Notes: generated by a model not told the origin, from the sequence alone. Counted from the first letter of the stretch, positions 9,765-20,851 are shown. The stretch: DNA of 64,000 nucleotides from an uncultured Muribaculaceae bacterium (GCA_947632485.1 CANRPJ010000003.1:99858-163857); one strand, 5' to 3'. Numbers and translations: made by a program.

Positions 9765-10055
9765 TTAGATGTTACTGTAGTAGTCGATTGTCTGCCCTTC
9801 GGCCACAGTCACGTAAGCCTTCTTGAACGCCGGGTTCTGGCCTTTGATTAGGCCGCCCTTTGTGTAGCGCTGCTTGCGCTTGCCGGCGTAGTTGGCGACA
9901 TTCACACGCTCCACACGCACATTGTAGAGCTTCTCTACCAGATCCTTGATCTGGAATTTGTTGGCGTCGGGCGACACTGCGAAGGTATAGGTGTTGAGCT
10001 TCTCGCTCTCCGCCGTCGCTTTCTCCGTCACCAGGGGTTTAATCTGGATATCCAT
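9765..10055 (-). CDS. rplW: 50S ribosomal protein L23
   Basis: Exit-tunnel protein that docks trigger factor and SRP. The 96-aa product has IKPLVTEKATAESEKLNTY and VEKLYNVRVERVNVANYAGK, the normal L23 layout. It lies between rplD and rplB with short spacers. Confidence 0.98.
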   Translation of the reverse strand: MDIQIKPLVTEKATAESEKLNTYTFAVSPDANKFQIKDLVEKLYNVRVERVNVANYAGKRKQRYTKGGLIKGQNPAFKKAYVTVAEGQTIDYYSNI

Positions 10056-10072
10056 TTCTGTGTCTCCTCGCT

Positions 10073-10705
10073 TTAAAATTCGTTGATCTGGTTGAGGCTA
10101 TCCTCAGTCATCACAATCGCGTCGTTGTTGAGCACGGTGTAGGCGTTGAGGTCCATAGCACGCACCATAAGGGCGTTGGGCACATTGCGCACCGACAGAA
10201 GCACGTTGCGGTCAGCTTCAGGCATGACGAGCAGCACCTTCTTGTCGTCGAGCTTCAGGCCTTTGGCGAGAGCCATGTAATCTTTCGTGCGGGGAGCGTC
10301 GAAAGTGAAGTTCTCCACTACGATAATCTGGCTGTCCTGAGCCTTGGAAGTGAGGGCGAGTTTGCGAGCCAGAGCCTTCACTTTCTTGTTGAGCTTGGTG
10401 CGATAGTCACGGGGTTTGGGACCGAACACGGTACCACCGCCACGGAGCAGCGGGCTGTTGATGTCGCCATGGCGAGCGCCGCCGCCGCACTTCTGGCGAC
10501 CGAGCTTGCGGGTTGAACCGCTCACTTCGCTGCGCTCTTTGCTCTTGTGGGTGCCCTGACGCTGGTTGCCCAGATACTGTTTTACGTCGAGATAGACGGT
10601 GTGCTCTGCATTGCCTTCGTTGAGGTCAAGTGCGAACACCTCATCGTTGAGCACGACCTTGCGGCCCGTGTCTTCACCTTTGATGTTATATACAGCTAAT
10701 TCCAT
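10073..10705 (-). CDS. rplD: 50S ribosomal protein L4
   Basis: Exit-tunnel constriction protein; in E. coli it also represses the S10 operon. The 210-aa product has the basic extended loop ([20 protein letters not shown], then [10 protein letters not shown]) and the globular C-terminal domain with [17 protein letters not shown]. The gap to rplC is 2 bp. Confidence 0.98.
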   Translation of the reverse strand: MELAVYNIKGEDTGRKVVLNDEVFALDLNEGNAEHTVYLDVKQYLGNQRQGTHKSKERSEVSGSTRKLGRQKCGGGARHGDINSPLLRGGGTVFGPKPRDYRTKLNKKVKALARKLALTSKAQDSQIIVVENFTFDAPRTKDYMALAKGLKLDDKKVLLVMPEADRNVLLSVRNVPNALMVRAMDLNAYTVLNNDAIVMTEDSLNQINEF

Positions 10706-10707
10706 CT

Positions 10708-11325
10708 TTATTTCTCGACTAAAACGATTGAACCTTTGGCTCCGGGCACGGAACCCTTGATTACGAGCAGATTGTGCTCGGGGAGCACCTTGATTACCTG
10801 CAGATTCTGCACGGTCACACGCTCATTGCCCATCTGGCCGGCCATGCGGAGGCCTTTGAACACCTTTGCCGGGTAGGAGCAGGCACCGATAGAACCGGGT
10901 GCGCGCAGACGGTTGTGCTGGCCGTGGGTGCTCTGTCCCACACCGCCGAAACCGTGACGCTTCACTACGCCCTGGAAGCCTTTACCCTTGCTGGTGCCTA
11001 CCACGTCGACAAAACCGCCCTCATTGAAGAGGTCAACGGTCAGCGTGGAGCCCAGCTCCGGCTTTGTCTCAAACGACTTGAACTCGGCCAAGTGCCTCTG
11101 CGGGGTCACCCCTGCCTTCTCGAAATGTCCGGCCATGGCTTTGGTAGTGTGCTTCGCTTTCTTCTCTTCAAAGCCTACCTGTACCGCCTCATAGCCGTCT
11201 TTCTCAACGGTCTTGATCTGGGTGACAACGCAAGGACCTACTTCGATAACAGTGCACGGAACATTCTTTCCGTCGGCACTGAAAACGGATGTCATTCCGA
11301 TTTTCTTTCCAATTAATCCTGGCAT
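10708..11325 (-). CDS. rplC: 50S ribosomal protein L3
   Basis: Assembly-initiating protein whose loop reaches the peptidyl-transferase centre. The 205-aa product starts [15 protein letters not shown] and contains [15 protein letters not shown] and [18 protein letters not shown], family hallmarks. Confidence 0.99.
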   Translation of the reverse strand: MPGLIGKKIGMTSVFSADGKNVPCTVIEVGPCVVTQIKTVEKDGYEAVQVGFEEKKAKHTTKAMAGHFEKAGVTPQRHLAEFKSFETKPELGSTLTVDLFNEGGFVDVVGTSKGKGFQGVVKRHGFGGVGQSTHGQHNRLRAPGSIGACSYPAKVFKGLRMAGQMGNERVTVQNLQVIKVLPEHNLLVIKGSVPGAKGSIVLVEK

Positions 11326-11380
11326 TTCTTTATTCCTTGAATTCGTTGTTTCTTATTGGGTTAAGGTTAAGGTCAGCGCC

Positions 11381-11686
11381 TTACACCTTGATGCTCACGT
11401 CAACACCGCTGGGGAGCTCCAGCTTCATCAGGGCGTCGATGGTCTTCGTCGTAGAGCTATAGATATCGATCAGGCGCTGGAAACTGCTCAGCTGAAACTG
11501 CTCGCGGCTCTTTTTGTTGACGAAGGTCGAACGGTTCACCGTGAAGATGCGCTTGTGCGTCGGCAGGGGTATGGGGCCGCTCACCACAGCGCCGGTGCTT
11601 TTCACCGTCTTTACGATCTTCTCGGCCGACTTGTCGACGAGATTGTGATCGTAGCTTTTGAGTTTGATACGGATTTTCTGGCTCAT
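11381..11686 (-). CDS. rpsJ: 30S ribosomal protein S10
   Basis: Head protein, and in many bacteria also the NusE antitermination factor. The 101-aa product begins [20 protein letters not shown] and contains [17 protein letters not shown]. It lies only 22 bp downstream of fusA, so the str and S10 clusters appear fused into one transcription unit. Confidence 0.99.
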   Translation of the reverse strand: MSQKIRIKLKSYDHNLVDKSAEKIVKTVKSTGAVVSGPIPLPTHKRIFTVNRSTFVNKKSREQFQLSSFQRLIDIYSSTTKTIDALMKLELPSGVDVSIKV

Positions 11687-11708
11687 TATATGTGCTGTGT
11701 TATTTATC

Positions 11709-13832
<2,124 letters not shown>

Positions 13833-13844
13833 TTCAGCTTCGGA

Positions 13845-14321
13845 TTAGAATCTAAAGTGAGCGAATGCACGGTTGGCCTCAGCCATGCGGTGCATATCTT
13901 CCTTACGCTTGAAAGCGCCTCCCTGCTCGTTGTAGGCGTCGACGATCTCAGCGGCGAGCTTGTCGGCCATCGTCTTGCCTCCGCGCTTGCGGGCGAAGAT
14001 GATGAGGTTCTTCATCGACACTGATTCCTTGCGGTCAGCACGGATTTCGGTAGGCACCTGGAAGGTGGCGCCACCGATACGGCGCGACTTAACCTCTACG
14101 TGGGGAGTAACGTTTTCCAATGCCTTCTGCCAGATTTCGAGAGCGGTTTTCTCCTCGTTGGGCATTTTGGCCTTCACGGTTTCGAGTGCCGTATAGAATA
14201 TGGTATAGGCGGTGTTCTTCTTTCCGTCGAGCATCAGGTGGTTCACGAATTTCGTGACACGCTGGTCATGGAACACCGGATCCGGCAGGATCACCCTTTT
14301 CTTGGGCTTGGCTTTTCTCAT
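13845..14321 (-). CDS. rpsG: 30S ribosomal protein S7
   Basis: Head-nucleating 16S-binding protein. The 158-aa product starts [19 protein letters not shown] and has [16 protein letters not shown] and the C-terminal [17 protein letters not shown]. It is separated from rpsL by about 150 bp in which I see no other gene. Confidence 0.98.
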   Translation of the reverse strand: MRKAKPKKRVILPDPVFHDQRVTKFVNHLMLDGKKNTAYTIFYTALETVKAKMPNEEKTALEIWQKALENVTPHVEVKSRRIGGATFQVPTEIRADRKESVSMKNLIIFARKRGGKTMADKLAAEIVDAYNEQGGAFKRKEDMHRMAEANRAFAHFRF

Positions 14322-14470
14322 TTCTGTTTGTTTTGTTTAAGTTTTCAGTTGGCTGCTCTTTCGCGATCTTCAACGGGGCTCTCTTGTCCCGTTTACTCAA
14401 CCTGGGTGGTCATCCAACAATCAAACGTAGGTTCGTGATTCTGTTTTCTCTGTCTCTTTTAGTGAGCGGC

Positions 14471-14854
14471 TTATTTCTTAGCAGCCTTCGGACGCTTGGC
14501 ACCATATTTGGAGCGACGCTGAGTGCGGCCCTGCACGCCTGCGGTATCAAGAGTGCCACGCACGATATGGAAGCGCACACCGGGAAGGTCTTTCACACGA
14601 CCTCCGCGCACCATCACGATGCTGTGCTCCTGAAGATTGTGGCCCTCACCCGGTATGTAGGAGTTGACCTCCTTGCCATTGGTAAGGCGCACACGAGCCA
14701 CCTTACGCATAGCCGAGTTAGGCTTCCTCGGGGTGGTGGTGTAAACCCTGACACACACGCCGCGACGCTGCGGGCACGAGTCGAGGGCAGGCGATTTGCT
14801 CTTTTCTTTCAGAACAACGCGTCCTTTTCTCACTAACTGCTGAATTGTTGGCAT
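14471..14854 (-). CDS. rpsL: 30S ribosomal protein S12
   Basis: Decoding-centre protein. The ORF track extends the frame to 14950, but the canonical start [12 protein letters not shown] lies at 14854, giving 127 aa; the upstream 32 residues have no S12 counterpart. Hallmarks: [37 protein letters not shown] and [17 protein letters not shown]. It is the first gene of the super-operon and has a TAnnTTTG promoter about 160 bp upstream. Confidence 0.98.
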   Translation of the reverse strand: MPTIQQLVRKGRVVLKEKSKSPALDSCPQRRGVCVRVYTTTPRKPNSAMRKVARVRLTNGKEVNSYIPGEGHNLQEHSIVMVRGGRVKDLPGVRFHIVRGTLDTAGVQGRTQRRSKYGAKRPKAAKK

Positions 14855-15014
14855 TTCAGTTTCGTTTGTTTTGTCAGTATGTTTCTTGTTCAGTTTTCTC
14901 TCGTTTGCGCGCTCTGGAAAGCGAGGCTTTCCATACACGCCACTGCGCACCCCAAGCGCCTGACTGGCAGGCGATTGAATGCAGCAACGCCTCCGGATTG
15001 CTCCGAAAGCGTTG

Positions 15015-15022
15015 CAAAGTTA
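15015..15022 (-). promoter_or_regulatory. -7 promoter element for rpsL super-operon
   Basis: On the minus strand this reads TAACTTTG, a perfect Bacteroidetes TAnnTTTG -7 box. A TTCG at 15041-15044, 18 nt further upstream, could be a weak -33 element. It is the only such box between rpsL and the next gene. Confidence 0.65.
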
Positions 15023-15081
15023 CGAAATTTCGCCGGATTACGAAAATTTTCCGTCAAATAAATTTCTGTAAAAAGATGTTT

Positions 15082-17397
15082 TCAGTTCTTGACGGCTGAA
15101 TCATCGTAGACGGAGTTGTTGAGGCTCCTCTGGGTCTTGCGGAAGGAGCGGCCGAACTGCAGATTCCAGGTGAAACTTACATAAGATTCCCAGGCAGCGC
15201 CCTTCATCTGGAACACACTCCAGCCCGGGCGAAGCGGATTGTGATCCTTCGAAGGATAGTAGCAGCCCTTCTTTGTCATGAACACCGTGCCAGCAGCGAC
15301 TGAGAACTGCCCCCAATTGTAAGAGGCATGCAGGCCGCTTTGATTCTCGCCGGTATTTTCATCGTAGCCATATAGGCTTTTCTTAGGCACATAATAATAG
15401 CCTGAGAAATAGAATCCACCGAAATGCAATAGCCCACTCATGCCCCACACGAACTGATTGAGCCGGTTGCTATAGTCTCCATTGGATACGTAATAGCTTG
15501 AAAAATCGAGATATCCCTCTAAGTCAAGATGCCCGAACAGATTAGAATATTTTAATTTAACAATCGCCGAAGTAGCATCGTAATTCTTGAAATTAGCATA
15601 CGATTGCACATATCTTCCCCCTCCTGCCCAATAGAGATCCTGAATAATCGCATCCCACGTATGGTAATTCTGCACATAAGCATTGATATCTAACGCGCCC
15701 TTATGAGTCCAGAAAGATAAATAAGACCTTAAGGGGTGAGCCGCCTTCAAATCAGGATTACCGGTAGCCGTAATGAAGCTGTTCTGCTCAGTCTCCACCG
15801 TAGAGAGCATCGAAAGGGAAGGAAGCTGAGGAGAATAGTTGGCATAAATCTGAAACTGCATATCCGGCCTTACCCTCCAAGATACACTCAGATTCGTTCG
15901 CTCCTGCCAGTAGCTGCTGACCAGAGAATTCTCATCTAAATAGAGATATTGAGCACCTCCACCCCACTGCAGGAAAACCCTGCCTATGCTCGAAGAGACG
16001 TTGGCATAAAGATAGAGGTTATCGCGATCCATCGTGCTCTTCTGGGAGCCGAGATAGAGATTTCGCGAATGAGAGAAATAGTTGTTAATTCCTCCCGAAA
16101 GGTTTACTTTTCCTAACGGCTGAGTATAGAACACATCGCTGCGCACTCCATAGAAACTACCGTCGACTTTGGAAGGATAATTAATCGGCTCATTGTCCAT
16201 ACCATCACGCCATTGCCTGAAACTTCTGGAATAGTCTGAAGATGAATAAGATGTCACCACGTTAGCTTCCAGCGAATTGCCCCGCGACCACTCCTTGCGG
16301 GTGAAGAGATTGAGGCTCGGTTCAAGTCTTCGGCTGCGGGTATCCTGACGCTGAAAGAAGGGCTTTTCACCGTTGACCGACAACCACCCTGAAGGGGTGC
16401 GGTGGTCGGTAAAAAAATGAGCACTCAATGTAGATACGAATACGAATCCAGCATTATCATTATAAGTGTAACCGGCGCTCACATTATTGGTTATATAACG
16501 CATCATGGAGGGCGTTCCCTTCAGGCTCTCCGTGCGCTTCCAACTCCCATCGGGACTACGGTATTCAGTAAAGGAATTGGTCAGATTGTCGCGGTAATCG
16601 CGCCAGTCATTATTGTAACTAACCACGAACTGAGAGCGCTTGTAATTGTAGGTTCCGTTCAGATTCGTATTAAGAAATCCCGTCTTATAAGGGCTTGACC
16701 TAAAGAAAGTATATAGCGTGCCGCCATCAAGCCTCTCTTTCAAGACTATGTTGATAATGCCACCTGTGGAATCATCATAACGCGATGAAGGAGTGTTCAC
16801 ATATTCAATGGATGCGATTTTTTCAGGCGGAAGCCCTTGCACGAAATTCAGATCGCGGGGCACGCCATTTACCTTGAAAACGACACCCTTTCCCATACTG
16901 CTGATTGTACGCAACTGAGGATTGACCGACAATCCGGGCAGATTTTCAAAATTCAGAAGATCCAGCACTGATTGAGAAGCCCTCACATTCTTTTCCTCAG
17001 GGTGAATAATCATTTTATCAGCCTTGTAGTATTTACGTTCAGCGAGAACCACTACCTCGCCTAATTCATTGGTCAATGGTTGGAGTCGCGTCTGGCCGTC
17101 GCCGGGAGCAGGAAAGATACATTCAATTACTGAAATCTCAAAACCATCTGCCTCAAGCCTAAGCAAATATTTTCCTTGAGGAGCATTAAGCACCATTATA
17201 CCGTCATCGCCAGTTGAGGCTATATCCACAAGCGTGGAATCCGGCATTTCAAGTCTACCGTATACTCCCCCAATAGGCATCTGGTCTATCGCATTCACCA
17301 CCTGCAGCCTCCACTCGAATGCGCCTGCATTCAGGCAGCCTACAGCGCAGATAATCACGAAGAGGGCACTTTTAAGCTTATTTGTCGATTTAGCCAT
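15082..17397 (-). CDS. TonB-receptor-like outer-membrane beta-barrel protein
   Basis: 771 aa. A signal peptide (about residues 1-27, MAKSTNKLKSALFVIICAVG...) is followed by a CarboxypepD_reg-like beta-sandwich (about 28-110), a plug-like domain (about 110-215, with VFKVNGVPRDL and STGGIINIVLKE), and a long beta-barrel of the OMP_b-brl_3 type rich in Tyr/Trp/Ser. No SusC-style extended N-terminus and no adjacent SusD gene are seen, so a polysaccharide-utilisation role is unsupported; the ligand is unknown. It probably sits in the outer membrane. Its upstream region is nearly identical to that of the LRR/transglutaminase-like gene at 18555-20480, which suggests shared regulation. Confidence 0.85.
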   Translation of the reverse strand: MAKSTNKLKSALFVIICAVGCLNAGAFEWRLQVVNAIDQMPIGGVYGRLEMPDSTLVDIASTGDDGIMVLNAPQGKYLLRLEADGFEISVIECIFPAPGDGQTRLQPLTNELGEVVVLAERKYYKADKMIIHPEEKNVRASQSVLDLLNFENLPGLSVNPQLRTISSMGKGVVFKVNGVPRDLNFVQGLPPEKIASIEYVNTPSSRYDDSTGGIINIVLKERLDGGTLYTFFRSSPYKTGFLNTNLNGTYNYKRSQFVVSYNNDWRDYRDNLTNSFTEYRSPDGSWKRTESLKGTPSMMRYITNNVSAGYTYNDNAGFVFVSTLSAHFFTDHRTPSGWLSVNGEKPFFQRQDTRSRRLEPSLNLFTRKEWSRGNSLEANVVTSYSSSDYSRSFRQWRDGMDNEPINYPSKVDGSFYGVRSDVFYTQPLGKVNLSGGINNYFSHSRNLYLGSQKSTMDRDNLYLYANVSSSIGRVFLQWGGGAQYLYLDENSLVSSYWQERTNLSVSWRVRPDMQFQIYANYSPQLPSLSMLSTVETEQNSFITATGNPDLKAAHPLRSYLSFWTHKGALDINAYVQNYHTWDAIIQDLYWAGGGRYVQSYANFKNYDATSAIVKLKYSNLFGHLDLEGYLDFSSYYVSNGDYSNRLNQFVWGMSGLLHFGGFYFSGYYYVPKKSLYGYDENTGENQSGLHASYNWGQFSVAAGTVFMTKKGCYYPSKDHNPLRPGWSVFQMKGAAWESYVSFTWNLQFGRSFRKTQRSLNNSVYDDSAVKN

Positions 17398-17424
17398 AAT
17401 AGAGAATCTCTTTTAGGGTTCTAC

Positions 17425-17558
17425 TATAATGACGGCAAAAATACTGATTTGTGACAACCTACCCCCCCCACTTTTGCAAAAAAAACTTAAAATTTCGATG
17501 CGTCCTCTTTTTGGGGACGCTTTTTTGCGCTTTCTGTCCTAAAAATTAGGACACCTCG
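17425..17558 (-). repeat. upstream module, copy 1 (promoter, C tract, hairpins)
   Basis: This stretch is nearly identical to 20502-20633. On the plus strand it contains the -7 box, a run of eight C (17462-17469), hairpin GCGTCC...GGACGC (17500-17520) followed by six T, and hairpin GTCCTAA...TTAGGAC (17536-17552). In copy 2 the first hairpin keeps pairing through a compensatory C-G to T-A change. It abuts REP-like cluster A, so it may be the promoter-proximal part of a larger repeat. Function beyond promoting the barrel gene is inference. Confidence 0.8.
17436..17443 (-). promoter_or_regulatory. -7 promoter element of the barrel gene
   Basis: Minus-strand TATTTTTG matches TAnnTTTG and lies 38 nt upstream of the ATG at 17397. 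The place where a -33 TTTG would be expected is occupied by the homopolymeric C tract (G tract on the coding strand). Confidence 0.6.
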
Positions 17559-17869
17559 TTTCAGTCACCCTCTCCGAGGGTTCATGGTGGAGGGAGGGAT
17601 TCCTCTTCCCCCGGGTTCGCACCCGGGGCTAACGTCAGTCACCCGCGCTGCGGGTGAAATCACCTTCAGCTCCGATTCCGATTACGCTGCGGGTGATACC
17701 CGACCTTCCGTTCCGATTCCGCCTACGGAGAGGGTGTAGACTACTACAATCCAGCTGTAGAACTCATGCCTGAGATCAGCACCCGCGGAGAGGGTGCTTG
17801 AAGGTAACCCCGGGTGCGAACCCGGGAATCGACACCCACCCCTATCTCAGAACCCGCAGCGCGGGTGAT
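17559..17869. repeat. REP-like palindrome cluster A
   Basis: A non-coding stretch made of short GC-rich palindromes: TCAGTCACCCTCTCCGAGGG, then CCCGGGTTCGCACCCGGG, then TCAGTCACCCGCGCTGCGGG. After these come degenerate CACCC...GGGTG pairs and an inverted copy CCCGGGTGCGAACCCGGG near 17809-17826. The order matches clusters B and C. It sits directly 3' of the Y1 transposase gene, the arrangement expected of REP sequences served by a RAYT. No coding potential is seen here. Confidence 0.8.
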
Positions 17870-18313
17870 TCATAGCCAATCGTTTATGTGATAAGAAAGG
17901 TCATACTTTGATGCCATCTTCTCCATCTCCTCTTCTAAACTTATGCCGCTATGATGATTCTCCTGATTATTGATGTAGTCTTCACATTGCTTTTTATGAC
18001 CCGGACTTATGCTACCGGCATAATATCCGTCAGCCCAACCTTCAAAATAATTTAGGAATCGTTCTCTTTTTAATAAGGCCACTGATGACGTTTTCATTTC
18101 TCTAACCAACGAGGCCAATGCAACTGATGGATGCAAGTCCAGTAGAATATGGATATGATCTTTATAACCTCCAATAGCACAGACATGACTCATATTATTC
18201 TCTATCACTCCTGACAAATAAGCATATAATCGATCTCTGCCTTCCGGCAGAATAGTGCCTCTACGGTATTTCGTAGCAAATACTAAATGAATATAGATGG
18301 CAGTTTTACTCAT
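17870..18313 (-). CDS. IS200/RAYT-type Y1 transposase (REP-associated)
   Basis: A 147-aa HUH single-strand transposase starting MSKTAIYIHLVFATKYRR at 18313; the longer ORF-track start runs into a REP palindrome and is unlikely. Features are the N-terminal HLVFATKYRR strand, the HUH motif DHIHILL, and the catalytic tyrosine in YINNQENHH, followed by a helical tail. Length matches the TnpA_IS200 family. No TnpB or IS200 left/right ends with a partner ORF are visible. Instead REP-like palindromes flank both sides and recur elsewhere, which favours a domesticated RAYT over an active insertion sequence. It acts on single-stranded DNA hairpins by family knowledge. Confidence 0.85.
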   Translation of the reverse strand: MSKTAIYIHLVFATKYRRGTILPEGRDRLYAYLSGVIENNMSHVCAIGGYKDHIHILLDLHPSVALASLVREMKTSSVALLKRERFLNYFEGWADGYYAGSISPGHKKQCEDYINNQENHHSGISLEEEMEKMASKYDLSYHINDWL

Positions 18314-18333
18314 ATCTGTATTAATTAAGCTTT

Positions 18334-18475
18334 TTTCAGTCACCCTCTCCGAGGGTTCAGGGTGGTGGAGGGATTCCTCTCCCCCGGGTTCGCACCCGGG
18401 GTTAACGTCAGTCACCCGCGCTGCGGGTGATACCCGACCATCAGCTCCGATTCCGCCTGCGGAGCGGGTGAACTC
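18334..18475. repeat. REP-like palindrome cluster B
   Basis: It lies just upstream of the transposase start. It repeats the order of cluster A (TCAGTCACCCTCTCCGAGGG, then CCCGGGTTCGCACCCGGG, then TCAGTCACCCGCGCTGCGGG) and ends with a degenerate CCGCCTGCGGAGCGGGTGA. Unlike A and C it is not joined to the promoter/C-tract module. Both TCACCC-type palindromes share the same 5' flank TCAGTCACCC. Confidence 0.8.
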
Positions 18476-18554
18476 CTATAATCCTTATGTGGAACCTATC
18501 CTGTTTCTGAATTGAGAAAGAAGGTGTCTAATATGAAGAATATCAGCTGTTTCT

Positions 18555-20480
18555 TCACTTCCCCTGAGGAGGAGCCCAGAAGCGTTCGGGATCGGAAGTG
18601 TAGATAAACCACTCCTCCCCCAAGCGGAAGCCTTCAGGCACGAGAGCCACGTAGCTACCGTTGCCCTGGGCCTCACGACCCTCTGGCTGACTGCAGTTTA
18701 CAACGCGTGCGGTGATGCAGTAGAGGTTCTTGGCCATATAGTTCTTCAGGTAGCCGTCGACCTCGGTCTTCTTCCTATGGTTCCAGTTGGCGTCTTCATT
18801 GAGCACCAGTGGAAGGTCGGCAATCAACCTCTCGCGCACCTCGCCGGGGTGGAGGGGCACGCCGTTTTCATCGGTCACGAATGAGGCGTGAGTCGGGTCG
18901 AGCCATACCCATTTGCTGAAATCCGAGCTCCATGCGGCTACAATCACGTGGCAGTCGCTGTCCCACATATAAGCCTCCGGCTCGCAGGTGAGATAGCGGG
19001 CGGGAATTCCTTCTGCCAGAAGAGCTTCGGTGAGCATTATGGCCAGAATCCGGCAGTTCACTCCGCGGTCTTCTTTCTGGCAGAGGTCGTAAATGTCACG
19101 TATATTATAAGCACAGGAGGGATTTAGGGAGCTACCATCGTGAGGAATGAGGTCGTGGATCCAATAATTGAGCCTCTTCATGCGCTCGAAATCGGAGCCT
19201 TCGCCGGCGATGCTGTCGAGGTTGAAACGCTCCCTCGAAAGAGCGAGCAGAGAATCGGAAGCGGGAGCGTAGCGGAAAACGGGAAGTGGCTCGCTCTGAG
19301 CTTTGTAAGGGGCTGATTTCTTAAGCACTTCCAGTTTCGGAGTGCCTTTGAAGAAATCATTATTGAGATAAGGGCGCGCCGCCTCGGCCACTGGCGCAGT
19401 ATCCACCCCGAGCGCAGCCACTTTTGAGGCGAGATCCTTATACTGCGCTAAAGCTACCTTTACCAGAAACTTCTGATCATTCTCGCCGGAAAGCCATCTC
19501 TTATAGGAATCAAAGATAGCTTCCGCTTCTGCCTTAACTTGTGGATTCTCTTCGTCAGCCTGAGGCACTTTTGCTTCCGGATTCGATATCATCGCGCCGT
19601 GACGAAGGGCATACCCTCTGAAATCCGGACTGCCGGTGGGCGCCTCAAGGCCAAAATCTGACACAAGCCCCTGGAATTCAACAGCCTCAAGCTTCGGACA
19701 ATTATTAAACATACCGGGTCCACCCATCGAGGCTACCGGCCCACGGAATTCTACTCTACGAAGTTCAGGGCAATCTCTGAACTGGTAGCCATCGATATGA
19801 CCTATCGAGCCAGTGAAAATCACTTCTTCAAGAGCAGGGAAGGAGTTAAAGCTACCAGACGGCACATAATCAGCAGTGCCGATAAAGATACTTTTCAACC
19901 GAGGGCACCCCTGGCCATCAGTCATGGCAAATTCTGGCAGACGCAGGCGCTCGAGCGATTCGCTCATACCGATAGCCATATTATGGACGTAAACACCTTC
20001 GGGAATCTCGATCTCACGAAGTCCGGTGCCCCATAGCGACCACATATTCACGGAATCAAGGCGCTCGGGAAGCATAAGACTATCGAGGGTGCACGCATAC
20101 AAGAATCCTATCGGAAGCGCATGGCGGCTGCGGATAGTCATAGTGGCATGGTTGGCAAGCGGCCTCGCAGAGGGATCCGGCGCAAACTCCGCTTTCCTCA
20201 GATCAAGCACTTTCACTACCGAAGGGTGCGGGACGAACACAGAATCACCACCGCACACGCTCCTCAACCACCTGACATCATCATTGTTGAGCGCTCCGGA
20301 AATCCGCAACACTCCCGCCGGGGAGTCGGTGCCGACCGTCTGGCGGAGCGTGCCAGGACGAGAGAGGGTTACGTCGTAGACTTTCAAATCATCGCCGGCA
20401 TAAGCCGCCAGGCATGAGACGGCGCACATAAGGTCGAAAAAGACCTTAATCGTTCTGGCAGAAAGAGCTGTCATTTTCAT
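18555..20480 (-). CDS. exported leucine-rich-repeat/transglutaminase-like protein
   Basis: 641 aa from the ATG at 20480 (MKMTALSARTIKVFF); the longer ORF-track start lies upstream of the promoter box and is excluded. A signal peptide (about 1-27) precedes a BspA/LRR_5-like region (about 130-290; e.g. FNNCPKLEAVEFQG). The C-terminal half has a transglutaminase-like core with Cys476 (GVNCRILA), His511 (DCHVIVAA) and Asp528 (WLDPTH), a complete papain-like triad. It is probably periplasmic or surface exposed, with peptidase or cross-linking activity; substrate unknown. It shares its 5' module with the barrel gene at 15082-17397, so the two may form a regulon. Confidence 0.8.
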   Translation of the reverse strand: MKMTALSARTIKVFFDLMCAVSCLAAYAGDDLKVYDVTLSRPGTLRQTVGTDSPAGVLRISGALNNDDVRWLRSVCGGDSVFVPHPSVVKVLDLRKAEFAPDPSARPLANHATMTIRSRHALPIGFLYACTLDSLMLPERLDSVNMWSLWGTGLREIEIPEGVYVHNMAIGMSESLERLRLPEFAMTDGQGCPRLKSIFIGTADYVPSGSFNSFPALEEVIFTGSIGHIDGYQFRDCPELRRVEFRGPVASMGGPGMFNNCPKLEAVEFQGLVSDFGLEAPTGSPDFRGYALRHGAMISNPEAKVPQADEENPQVKAEAEAIFDSYKRWLSGENDQKFLVKVALAQYKDLASKVAALGVDTAPVAEAARPYLNNDFFKGTPKLEVLKKSAPYKAQSEPLPVFRYAPASDSLLALSRERFNLDSIAGEGSDFERMKRLNYWIHDLIPHDGSSLNPSCAYNIRDIYDLCQKEDRGVNCRILAIMLTEALLAEGIPARYLTCEPEAYMWDSDCHVIVAAWSSDFSKWVWLDPTHASFVTDENGVPLHPGEVRERLIADLPLVLNEDANWNHRKKTEVDGYLKNYMAKNLYCITARVVNCSQPEGREAQGNGSYVALVPEGFRLGEEWFIYTSDPERFWAPPQGK

Positions 20481-20501
20481 GATAGTTTTAAGTTCTTCTG
20501 T

Positions 20502-20633
20502 TATAATGACGGCAAAAATACTGATTTGTGACAACCTACCCCCCTCACTTTTGCAAAAAACTAAAAAAATTTGATATGTCCTCTTTTTGGGGACACTTTT
20601 CGCACTTTCTGTCCTAAAAAATAGGACACCCCG
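20502..20633 (-). repeat. upstream module, copy 2
   Basis: A near-identical copy of 17425-17558. It has the same TATAATGACGGC start, a -7 box at the same offset, a shorter C tract (six C, then TC, versus eight C in copy 1), and hairpins TGTCC...GGACA (20577-20595) and GTCCTA...TAGGAC (20611-20627). The substitutions preserve pairing in the first hairpin. It joins REP-like cluster C directly. Confidence 0.8.
20513..20520 (-). promoter_or_regulatory. -7 promoter element of the LRR/transglutaminase gene
   Basis: Minus-strand TATTTTTG, 32 nt upstream of the chosen ATG at 20480 and at the same place in the module as the copy-1 box. It makes the ORF-track start at 20534 implausible because that codon lies upstream of the promoter. 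Confidence 0.6.
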
Positions 20634-20851
20634 TTTCAGTCACCCTCTCCGAGGGTTCATGGTGGTGGAGCGCTTCCTCTACCCCCGGGTTCACACCCGG
20701 GGTTAACATCAGTCACCCGCGCTGCGGGTGATATCGCCTCAGCTCAGATTCCGCCCGCGGAGCGGGTGATATAGCCTTCTGCTCAGATTTCGGCAGCGCT
20801 GCGGGTGATTCCCGACCTTCTGATTCAGCCCGCGCTACGGGAGAGGGGAGA
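20634..20851. repeat. REP-like palindrome cluster C
   Basis: Third copy of the array: TCAGTCACCCTCTCCGAGGG, CCCGGGTTCACACCCGGG (one change from A and B), TCAGTCACCCGCGCTGCGGG. Further degenerate units follow (CCGCCCGCGGAGCGGGTGAT, CAGCGCTGCGGGTGATTCCC) up to the stop codon of the nucleotidyltransferase-like gene. Non-coding. Confidence 0.78.

Noticed and set aside
15082-17397. SusC-type receptor of a polysaccharide-utilisation locus
   Set aside because: No SusD partner, glycoside hydrolase or sensor nearby, and the barrel is of the shorter OMP_b-brl type.
17559-20851. CRISPR array
   Set aside because: The repeats are palindromic clusters with irregular spacing, coding genes lie between them, and no cas genes are present.
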